This document shows positions 23,412 to 30,703 of a DNA stretch of 64,000 nt, in pieces (position 1 is the stretch's first letter; each line of letters begins with the position of its first letter). The notes beneath the pieces were generated by a model that worked only from the letters and a program-made list of their open reading frames with translations, was not told the DNA's origin and made no database searches. This DNA comes from Dysosmobacter segnis. GTDB taxonomy: Bacteria; Bacillota; Clostridia; Oscillospirales; Oscillospiraceae. The translations under genes were made by a program, and so were the position numbers. The stretch lies in NCBI RefSeq assembly GCF_014297285.1, contig NZ_JACOQI010000007.1:62001-126000 (forward strand), read 5' to 3'.

Positions 23412-24064
23412 TATTTGCTCTCCTCCTTATCCTTCTTGGGACGAGCCAGAGCCCACTGCATGGCAGCGATCAGAGCAGCCAGCACCAGGAAGCCGCCCAC
23501 AGGCAGGGTCAGCATACCGATACCGTAATCAGCGGGGAAGATCTGGATGCCCACATGCTGACCAGCCTCGTTCACAGCGCCCAGGACGCCGCCGCCGAAG
23601 GTGCCGCCGCCCAGGAACTCACGGATGATGCACATAGCCAGCAGGACCCAGGTGTAGCCGATGCCCTGGAAGATGCCGTCAAAGAAAGAGGCAACCATGC
23701 CGTTCTTGTAGGAGAAAGCCTCCGCACGGCCCAGGATGATGCAGTTCACCACGATCAAGGGGATGAACACGCCCAGAGAGTTGGCCAGATCCGGCAGGAA
23801 TGCCTGAATAGACAGGTCCACGCAGGTCACGAAGCCGGCGATCACCACGATGAACATTGCGATACGGATCTTATCAGGGATGATCTTCCGCATAGCGGAG
23901 ATAATGACGTTGGACAGGGTCAGGATGATGGTAACCGCCACACCCATGCCGATGCCGTTGAAGAAAGAGGTGGTGATGGCCATGGTAGAGCACATGCCCA
24001 GCACCTGAACCAGAACGGGGTTCTGCGTCAGCATACCGTCCTTGAATTGTTTACCAAGATTCAT
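23411..24064 (-). CDS. rnfE: Rnf complex subunit E
   Basis: 217 residues, six predicted membrane helices, with the family block [19 protein letters not shown] near the N-terminus and [11 protein letters not shown] mid-protein. Paralogue of RnfA. Lies 19 bp after rnfG and overlaps rnfA by one base. Confidence 0.96.
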   Translation of the reverse strand: MNLGKQFKDGMLTQNPVLVQVLGMCSTMAITTSFFNGIGMGVAVTIILTLSNVIISAMRKIIPDKIRIAMFIVVIAGFVTCVDLSIQAFLPDLANSLGVFIPLIVVNCIILGRAEAFSYKNGMVASFFDGIFQGIGYTWVLLAMCIIREFLGGGTFGGGVLGAVNEAGQHVGIQIFPADYGIGMLTLPVGGFLVLAALIAAMQWALARPKKDKEESK

Positions 24065-24083
24065 ACTTCAGTGTCCTCCTCTC

Positions 24084-24707
24084 TTAACCGATGACGCCGG
24101 CAGCAGCCAAAGCGGCATTGACGCCGGTGGTCACACCCTTGGTGGACACGGTAGCGCCGGTGATGGCGTCCACGTTGGAGCCAACGGACAGAACACCGTC
24201 AGCGGCGGACTTGCCGATAAACTGATCCAGAACGCGGGTGCCGTTGGTCAGAGGCTCGTTGCTCATGACCTTGGAGCCGATACCGGAGGTCTCAGAGTTG
24301 GTGACAATGGAAACACCGGTGACAGCACCGTCCATGTCGATACCCACCATCATGGAGATGGTGCCCTGAGAGCCGGAAGCCTCCACGTTGATAGCGTAGC
24401 CCACAGGCTGACCGCCGGACTGAGCCTGATAGACGGCTGCCAGAGTACCGCCCTGAGCGGTGGCAGCGGCGGTCATATCGTCGGTCAGCTCCATAGCGTC
24501 GGAGAAATCGTCGGCCTCAATGACCTTCTGCATAGCGGCCACGGTCTTTTCCCAGGTGATCGCGGCGATCTTATCCTTGGTGATGCTGTTGACCCAGCCC
24601 AGCAGGCCAGCCACGACCATGCAGGTAAGCAGCAGGGTCACAGTCAGCTTGATGATGTACTTGGGGTCCATATTGACCTTTTCCTTGGTCTTCACTTCAT
24701 TGCTCAT
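24084..24707 (-). CDS. rnfG: Rnf complex subunit G (covalent flavin protein)
   Basis: 207 residues: one N-terminal membrane helix (about 20-40) and an extracytoplasmic FMN-binding domain. The TGATVST motif near residue 185 holds the Thr that carries covalent FMN. Start chosen at 24707, where ATG overlaps the rnfD stop as ATGA; the open frame extends further upstream but into rnfD. Confidence 0.95.
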   Translation of the reverse strand: MSNEVKTKEKVNMDPKYIIKLTVTLLLTCMVVAGLLGWVNSITKDKIAAITWEKTVAAMQKVIEADDFSDAMELTDDMTAAATAQGGTLAAVYQAQSGGQPVGYAINVEASGSQGTISMMVGIDMDGAVTGVSIVTNSETSGIGSKVMSNEPLTNGTRVLDQFIGKSAADGVLSVGSNVDAITGATVSTKGVTTGVNAALAAAGVIG

Positions 24708-25720
24708 TTCGCGGCTGCCTCCTTCTTGTCGGATTTCACCACGCCGAAACGAACGGGCTTGGTGTACTTGTCGATCAATGCGGTGCAGCAGTTCATGACC
24801 ATGATGGAGTAGCAAACGCCCTCATTGTAAGAACCGAAGTACCGGATGAACACGGTGAACAGGCCGCAGCCGATACCGTAGATCAGCTGGCCCTTCTTGG
24901 TGACAGGGGAGGTGGCATAGTCGGTAGCCATGAAGAAAGCGCCCAGGAACAGGCCGCCGCCGAAGATGCTGTAAAGCATATACTCAGCGCCGCCGGCCTT
25001 GGGGAACAGCACGGTCAGAACAGCCACGGTGGCGATGTAAGCCACGGGAGTCTGCCAGTTGATGACCTTGCGCCAGATCAGGTACAGACCGCCGATGAGC
25101 AGCATCAGGGCAGAAACCTCACCCATGGAGCCGCCCACCTTGCCCAGGAACATATCACCCACGGAGGCGATCTGCTTCAGGCCCTCCAGATCACCGGTCT
25201 TCAGATAGGCCAGCGGGGTCGCGGCGGAAACCACGTCCACAGGCATACCGCCGCCGATGGCGGCCTTGGTGCCGGCAGGCAGCCAGGTGGTCATGGCGCC
25301 GGCATAGCTGGCCAGCAGAGCGGCACGGCCTGCCAGAGCAGGGTTCAGGAAGTTCTTGCCGATGCCGCCAAAGAGCTGCTTGACCACAATGATGGCAAAG
25401 AAGTCACCGATGAGGATCATCCACAGCGGGGTGGTGGCGGGGCAGACGAAAGCCAGCAGCATACCGGTGACCACAGCGGAGAGGTCATCGATGGACTGGG
25501 GCTTGTGCATGAGTTTGCGGTACAGTCCCTCAAAGACAACGCAGCCAATGACGGACACGGCGGTGAGGAGCAGAGCCTCCACGCCGAAGTAAATGATGGC
25601 CCAGATCAGAGCGGGACACATGGCAATGATGACGTCCAGCATGATGGACCGGGTGGTCTCACTGCCGCGGATGTGAGGGTTGGAAGTGGCAATGAGCTTC
25701 AAATTCTTGTAATCGGTCAT
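24704..25720 (-). CDS. rnfD: Rnf complex subunit D
   Basis: 338 residues, eight to ten membrane helices, with the NPALAGRAALLASY block and the covalent-FMN motif SAATPLAYL. Together with RnfG it passes electrons toward the membrane ion path. It lies 3 bp after rnfC and overlaps rnfG by 4 bp. Confidence 0.96.
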   Translation of the reverse strand: MTDYKNLKLIATSNPHIRGSETTRSIMLDVIIAMCPALIWAIIYFGVEALLLTAVSVIGCVVFEGLYRKLMHKPQSIDDLSAVVTGMLLAFVCPATTPLWMILIGDFFAIIVVKQLFGGIGKNFLNPALAGRAALLASYAGAMTTWLPAGTKAAIGGGMPVDVVSAATPLAYLKTGDLEGLKQIASVGDMFLGKVGGSMGEVSALMLLIGGLYLIWRKVINWQTPVAYIATVAVLTVLFPKAGGAEYMLYSIFGGGLFLGAFFMATDYATSPVTKKGQLIYGIGCGLFTVFIRYFGSYNEGVCYSIMVMNCCTALIDKYTKPVRFGVVKSDKKEAAAK

Positions 25721-25723
25721 CTC

Positions 25724-27088
25724 TTATGCCTCCTTCTTCGCTTCCGCAGCCTTCTTGGCCTCAGCGGCGGCCCGATCGGCAGCCATCTTGTTCTTGACGA
25801 GCTGCTTGCCGGTCTTGAACATGTGGGTCAGGTGCATACGGGCGGGGCAGGCGTAAGCGCAGGCGCCGCACTCCATGCAGTCCATGATGTGGGCCTCGTT
25901 CAGCTCATCCACCATGCCCTTCTCGGCATACTGATACATAAAGAGAGGCTCCAGGTGCACCGGGCAGGCGGCAACGCACTTACCGCAGCGGATGCACTGG
26001 GGATGCTCAACGGTCTGCTCCTCCTTCTCGCAGAAAGCGAGGATGGCGCCGGTGCCCTTGGCCACGGGAATATCCGCGGTATACTGGGCCATGCCCATCA
26101 TGGGGCCGCCGGCGATGAGCTTGTAAGTACCGTCCTTCACGCCGCCGCAAGCGTCCAGCAGCAGAGACACGGGGGTACCGATGGGGCACTCGATGTTCTT
26201 GGGGTCCACGATGCCGGAGCCGGACACGGTGACCACCTTGTTCACCACGGGCATACCGGTGGTGATGGCCTTGAAGATGCAGATGGTGGTGTTGATGTTG
26301 AACACCGCGCAGCCCACATCAGCGGGCAGGCCGCCGGGAGGCACCTGACGGCCGGTGATGGCCTGGATCAGCTGCTTCTCACCGCCCTGGGGGTAACGGC
26401 AGCGCAGAGGCTCCACCACAACGGGGGCCTTCTTCTCAGCGATGACCTTGTTCATGGCGTCGATGCCGTTCTGCTTGTTGTCCTCAACGCCGATGATGAC
26501 CTTGTCCACGCCGAACATCTTGGCCAGATAGGTAGCGCCGCCGATGATCTCCTCGGGACGCTCCAGCATGGCCCGATGGTCGCCGGTGATGTAAGGCTCG
26601 CACTCAGCGCCGTTGATGAGCACGTCCTTCACCTTGCCGATGCCGCCGGAGATCTTAACATGCGTGGGGAAGGTCGCGCCGCCCATACCCACGATACCGG
26701 CATTCTTCACGATCTCGACCATTTCCTCCACCGTCAGAGCGTCGGGATCGGCAGGAGCCTTCACCTCTTCGCTGACCGTGTTCTGGAAATCGTTTTCGAT
26801 CACAACGGACACCATGTCGCCGCCCATAGAGAAGGGCCGGGGCTCGATGGCCTTCACCGTACCGGAAACGCTGGCATGAATCGGGGCGCCCAGCCCCTTG
26901 AATTCGCCGATTTTCTGACCCACCTTTACCTGGTCGCCTACTTTTACGATCGGGGTGCAGGGTGCGCCAAAGTGCATCGACATGGGGATGACCACGGTAG
27001 CCGGGGGTGCCAGCTGCTCGATGGCCTTTTCATTGGTTGCGGCCTTCATATCATGGGGATGAACGCCGCCAAAGAAAGCTTGTGCCAT
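25724..27088 (-). CDS. rnfC: Rnf complex subunit C (NADH-reducing subunit)
   Basis: 454 residues. Nqo1-like fold with the NADH/FMN glycine segment IVGMGGATFPTHVK, then two 4Fe-4S motifs, CIRCGKCVAACP and CMECGACAYACP. It reduces NAD with ferredoxin electrons while the complex exports Na+ or H+. The ATG at 27088 follows GAGGTGAAGACA; an upstream in-frame start at 27187 has no ribosome site. The C-terminal 25 residues are Ala/Lys-rich. First gene of the canonical rnfCDGEAB operon. Confidence 0.96.
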   Translation of the reverse strand: MAQAFFGGVHPHDMKAATNEKAIEQLAPPATVVIPMSMHFGAPCTPIVKVGDQVKVGQKIGEFKGLGAPIHASVSGTVKAIEPRPFSMGGDMVSVVIENDFQNTVSEEVKAPADPDALTVEEMVEIVKNAGIVGMGGATFPTHVKISGGIGKVKDVLINGAECEPYITGDHRAMLERPEEIIGGATYLAKMFGVDKVIIGVEDNKQNGIDAMNKVIAEKKAPVVVEPLRCRYPQGGEKQLIQAITGRQVPPGGLPADVGCAVFNINTTICIFKAITTGMPVVNKVVTVSGSGIVDPKNIECPIGTPVSLLLDACGGVKDGTYKLIAGGPMMGMAQYTADIPVAKGTGAILAFCEKEEQTVEHPQCIRCGKCVAACPVHLEPLFMYQYAEKGMVDELNEAHIMDCMECGACAYACPARMHLTHMFKTGKQLVKNKMAADRAAAEAKKAAEAKKEA

Positions 27089-27199
27089 TGTCTTCACCTC
27101 ATTCTTACTCCATTGATAGGTGTCAAAGCATACCCCGCCCCGCCATCGGGCAATGGCATGGCAGGCCATGCTTCGGCACACTATCACATACTGCGCTTT

Positions 27200-27228
27200 A
27201 TTCTACACCACCCGTTGAAAAATGTCCA
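27200..27228 (-). promoter_or_regulatory. Promoter of rnf operon
   Basis: Minus-strand TGGACA (27228-27223), 17 bp, TAGAAT (27205-27200). The ~105-nt leader contains a perfect hairpin GCATGGC-CT-GCCATGC near 27165-27180. Confidence 0.7.
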
Positions 27229-27382
27229 GACTATGAATTCGTTTTTTTGCAGAAAATTTATCAATTTCTTTGTATTCCTCCACTTTTTCCCTGTTTTTGC
27301 ACAAGCCCACCCTTTCTTTTTGGTCAACCTGCATATTTTCCTGCCGACAACTCCCGCAGTCGCTGTACCCTCTCTGCCTCTC

Positions 27383-27411
27383 TTGTCTTTTTTTCAGAGG
27401 TATGCTATGAT
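27383..27411 (+). promoter_or_regulatory. Extended -10 promoter of DUF975 gene
   Basis: TTGTCT (27383-27388), 17 bp, TATGAT (27406-27411) preceded by TGC as an extended -10. Confidence 0.75.
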
Positions 27412-27483
27412 GAAGCATATCTTTCAGAAAGTATCGCCGCAGTTTGGCCTGTCTGCCGGAGCGGCGAATGGAGGTCCCTTTTT

Positions 27484-28266
27484 ATGACGAAACCCATTGA
27501 CCGCGCCGAAATGAAAGCCCAGACCCGGAAACTCTTGCAGACAGCTCAGGTATCCCCCAAGGGTATGACGGCCCTGTACTGCGCCTGTCTGTTTCTGCTC
27601 AGCCTGCTGGAGGCCCTGATTCCCGGGCCGGAGCTGGTATCCACCTTCCTCTCCATCCTCACAACGCTGGCCGGGTGGATCTTAGCCGCCGGCTTTGCCT
27701 TCTACTGCATGGACATCCGCCGCCGGGAACGTTCGGAATACGCGGTGCTGTTCGACGGCTTTTCCTTCACCGGCAAGATCATCGCTCTGAATATCGTCAT
27801 CAACCTGTTTGTGTTCCTGTGGTCTATGCTGTTTGTGTTCCCCGGCTTCATCGCCCATTACCGTTACAGCTTCGCCCTCTATAATCTCTATGAAAATCCG
27901 GATATGGATATTATGGAGGCACTGAATTTAAGCAAGCGGCAAACGCAGGGGTATAAAATGGAGCTGTTCAAGCTGGATCTCAGCTATATGGGATGGATCC
28001 TGCTGAGTATGCTTCCCAGTCTCTTTTTCACGAGTCAGGCGATTTTGACCCTTGGGTTCAGCGGTATGGACCCCTATGCGGCCCTCGCCGCTCCCATGCC
28101 TCTGTGGCAGATCCTGACGGCCTCCGCCTTTGTCTATGCGCTGTCCATCTTCTACCTGCCCAACTACCAGTGCGTCCAGCTTGCCTATTTCGATGCTGCC
28201 AAGGAAGATATGCCGGAGTTCCGCTCCCGGCGGACAGATTTCTCCGACGGCCCGGGCAGTTTCTGA
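27484..28266 (+). CDS. DUF975 integral membrane protein
   Basis: 260 residues with about five to six membrane helices. The FVFPGFIAHYRYSFALYNLYENPD segment followed by ALNLSKRQTQGYKMELFKLDLSYMGW is the hallmark of DUF975 proteins. These are common in Firmicutes and lack a proven function. The ATG at 27484 is chosen for the AATGGAGG site 11 bases upstream; the longer in-frame ORF runs back through the promoter. Confidence 0.85.
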   Translation: MTKPIDRAEMKAQTRKLLQTAQVSPKGMTALYCACLFLLSLLEALIPGPELVSTFLSILTTLAGWILAAGFAFYCMDIRRRERSEYAVLFDGFSFTGKIIALNIVINLFVFLWSMLFVFPGFIAHYRYSFALYNLYENPDMDIMEALNLSKRQTQGYKMELFKLDLSYMGWILLSMLPSLFFTSQAILTLGFSGMDPYAALAAPMPLWQILTASAFVYALSIFYLPNYQCVQLAYFDAAKEDMPEFRSRRTDFSDGPGSF

Positions 28267-28286
28267 GTTTTCTTTCTAATCATTCC

Positions 28287-28320
28287 GCCCCGGCTGGGTC
28301 ACCCTTGCCGGGGCGTTTTT
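28287..28320 (+). terminator. Terminator after DUF975 gene
   Basis: GCCCCGGC / GCCGGGGC stem with a 12-nt loop, then GTTTTT. Confidence 0.85.
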
Positions 28321-28345
28321 CCCATCCCATTCTGGAGGTGCCGCT

Positions 28346-29743
28346 ATGCTGACTTACCCCATGGAGGAGCGGGGTTCTCTCCCCCTCTATGAATACCTGT
28401 GCCGCCGGATCCGGGCGGACATTCTCAGCGGTGCTCTGCCCGCCGGGACGCGGCTTCCCTCCAAGCGGGCGCTGGCGGAGCATCTGCGGGTCTCCGTTGT
28501 TACCGTGGAGGGCGCGTACAGCCAGTTGGAAGCGGAGGGCTATTTACAGGCTCAACCCAAGCGGGGCTTTTTTGTCTCCGCCGTGGAGCAGGCCCCACCG
28601 CCTGCTGTCCGCTCGGTTTTGATGCCGGAGACCACCACTGTTTCCTGGCGGCTGGATCTGGCCCGCAATCAGGTGGACACTGCCCGGTTCCCCGTCTCCA
28701 CTTGGGCCCGCCTCACCCGGCAGGTCCTCTCGGAAGCACCGGAGGCTCTGTTGTCCCCGGTCCCCCATCAGGGCTTGGCTGCCCTGCGGCAGGCCATTGC
28801 CGACGATCTCCGGGACTTCAAAGGTATGGCAGTCTCTCCGGAACAGATCGTCATCGGCGCCGGTGCGGAATACCTTTACTTATTGCTGGCCCAACTGCTG
28901 GGCCGGGACACGGTGTTCGCCGTGGAGGACCCCGGCTATCCCAAGATCCGTCAGGTCTATGACGCCTGCGGAGCCGCCTGCGTCCCCATCCCGCTGGATA
29001 ATCAGGGCGTAGAACTGGCGGCGCTGATGAGATCCAAGGCGCGGGCACTGCACATCTCCCCCAACCACCAGTACCCCACCGGACTGGTGACCCCCATCGC
29101 CCGGCGGCAAGCCCTTCTGCGATGGGCGGAGGATACCGGTTCCACCATCATCGAGGATGACTATGACAGCGAGTTCCGCTACACTGGTCGTCCCATCCCC
29201 ACCCTGCAAAGCATCGATGACCGGGGCCGGGTCATTTACCTGAACACCTTTTCCCAGACCATTTCCCCCTCTATGCGTCTTGGCTTTCTGGTGCTACCGC
29301 CCCGGCTGCTGGAACGCTACCGGCAGGAGCTGGGCTTCTATGCCTGTACGGTCCCTGCGCTGGAGCAGCACGTTCTGGCCCGTTTCATCGCCGGGGGCCA
29401 CTACGAGCGTCACCTCTCCCGGATGCGGAAGGAATATCGGGACCGCCGCTCCGCCACCATCAGCGCCTTCCGGGCTTCGCCGCTGGCCAGCCATGTCACC
29501 TTTTCCGAGGAGGGGGCCGGTCTGCACTTTCTGCTGCGGCTGGATACCAACCGCTCCGATGAAGAATTGCGCCGCCTGACGGCGGAGGCCGGCATCCGAC
29601 TGAGCTTTCTCTCAGAGTATGCCGCCGTACCGGACCCCCGCTTCGCCCACACGCTGGTCATCAACTACGCCGGTCTGTCCCAGTCCGATCTGGAGGAGGC
29701 CCTCCAGCTGCTGACGGATGTCCTGCTGCCGCTGCTGGCATAA
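28346..29743 (+). CDS. MocR-type regulator (GntR plus aminotransferase-like domain), PLP lysine replaced
   Basis: 465 residues: GntR winged helix (about 12-75, LPSKRALAEHLRVSVVTV) joined to a fold-type I aminotransferase domain (about 105-460). PLP-contact features remain: EDDYDSEFRY with the ring-nitrogen Asp and ISPNHQYPTG. However, the position of the Schiff-base lysine (normally TFSKTLxPxxRLGY) reads TFSQTISPSMRLGF, making residue 304 Gln; the codon is CAG at 29255-29257. Loss of this Lys should prevent an internal aldimine. The EamA permease gene follows after 35 bp and may be its target. The ribosome site is TGGAGG. Confidence 0.92.
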   Translation: MLTYPMEERGSLPLYEYLCRRIRADILSGALPAGTRLPSKRALAEHLRVSVVTVEGAYSQLEAEGYLQAQPKRGFFVSAVEQAPPPAVRSVLMPETTTVSWRLDLARNQVDTARFPVSTWARLTRQVLSEAPEALLSPVPHQGLAALRQAIADDLRDFKGMAVSPEQIVIGAGAEYLYLLLAQLLGRDTVFAVEDPGYPKIRQVYDACGAACVPIPLDNQGVELAALMRSKARALHISPNHQYPTGLVTPIARRQALLRWAEDTGSTIIEDDYDSEFRYTGRPIPTLQSIDDRGRVIYLNTFSQTISPSMRLGFLVLPPRLLERYRQELGFYACTVPALEQHVLARFIAGGHYERHLSRMRKEYRDRRSATISAFRASPLASHVTFSEEGAGLHFLLRLDTNRSDEELRRLTAEAGIRLSFLSEYAAVPDPRFAHTLVINYAGLSQSDLEEALQLLTDVLLPLLA

Positions 29744-29778
29744 AATATATCATTTTCTTCCAAGAGAGGTTTGTTCCT

Positions 29779-30669
29779 ATGAAGTCCGTCAACCGTGCCA
29801 AGCTGGATCTCATCATTGCCGTCACCGCCTTCGGCACCATCGGCATTTTTGTCCGCTATATCAACCTGCCCTCCTCTGTCATCGCCTTTGTCCGCGGCGC
29901 GGTGGGCGCAGTGTTCCTGCTGCTTCTGCTGTATTTCCGCCGGACACCCTTTCGGTGGGCAAGCGTCCAGCCGCATTGGAAGCTGCTGGCTCTTTCCGGC
30001 GCGATCATCAGCTTCAACTGGATCACGCTGTTTGAAGCCTACCGTTACACCACCGTGGCCACCGCTACCCTGTGCTACTACATGGCGCCGGTGTTCGTGA
30101 CGCTGGCCTCCCCCTTTCTCTTCCATGAAAAACTGACGCCCCGAAAGCTTCTCTGTGTGCTGGCCGCCCTGTGCGGCATGGTGTTTGTCTCCGGAGTCCC
30201 CCAGTCCGGCCTGCCGGAAGCCGGGGAAGCCACCGGTATCCTGCTGGCCCTTCTTTCCGCCGTGCTTTATGCCAGCGATGTGTCCATCAACAAGTTTCTG
30301 GATCAGGTCCCCGCCTGTGAGCGGACTCTGGTACAGCTGGCGGTGGCAGCACTGGTGATGATCCCCTATATCCTGCTGACGGAGGATGTAGCCGCTATGA
30401 CTCTGACACCTCTGGGCGCCGTACTGCTGCTGATCGTAGGTGTTTTCCACACCGGCTGGTGCTATTCCCTGTTCTTCGGCTCCATGACCTATCTCCCCGC
30501 CCAGACGGTGGTGCTGTTCAGCTACATCGACCCCATCGTAGCCATCTTCCTCTCCGCTCTGCTGCTGAAGGAGCCTCTGGGTTGGAGCGGCATCCTTGGC
30601 GCCGTTCTGGTGCTGGGCTCCACCCTTATCAGCGAACTGCCCGTCCGGGCCGCTGCGGAAACCAAATAA
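29779..30669 (+). CDS. EamA/DMT-family permease
   Basis: 296 residues with ten predicted membrane helices in two homologous EamA halves (first GAIISFNWITLFEAYRY, second LFSYIDPIVAIFLSALLLKEPL). Members export or import small metabolites such as amino acids or vitamins. Pairing with a MocR regulator often points to amino-acid or vitamin B6-related substrates, but this cannot be read from sequence. AGAGAGG is the ribosome site. Confidence 0.9.
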   Translation: MKSVNRAKLDLIIAVTAFGTIGIFVRYINLPSSVIAFVRGAVGAVFLLLLLYFRRTPFRWASVQPHWKLLALSGAIISFNWITLFEAYRYTTVATATLCYYMAPVFVTLASPFLFHEKLTPRKLLCVLAALCGMVFVSGVPQSGLPEAGEATGILLALLSAVLYASDVSINKFLDQVPACERTLVQLAVAALVMIPYILLTEDVAAMTLTPLGAVLLLIVGVFHTGWCYSLFFGSMTYLPAQTVVLFSYIDPIVAIFLSALLLKEPLGWSGILGAVLVLGSTLISELPVRAAAETK

Positions 30670-30703
30670 ACTGTCAGACGGCAGTCTGCCCGCCGGAGGG
30701 ACC

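Noticed and set aside
25505..27487. Very long plus-strand ORF opposite rnfC/rnfD (and similar ones at 7870-9360, 11194-12627 and 47193-48785)
   Set aside because: These are shadows produced by high GC at third codon positions of real genes on the other strand; they lack ribosome sites and are His/Gly/Ala-biased without any recognisable motif.
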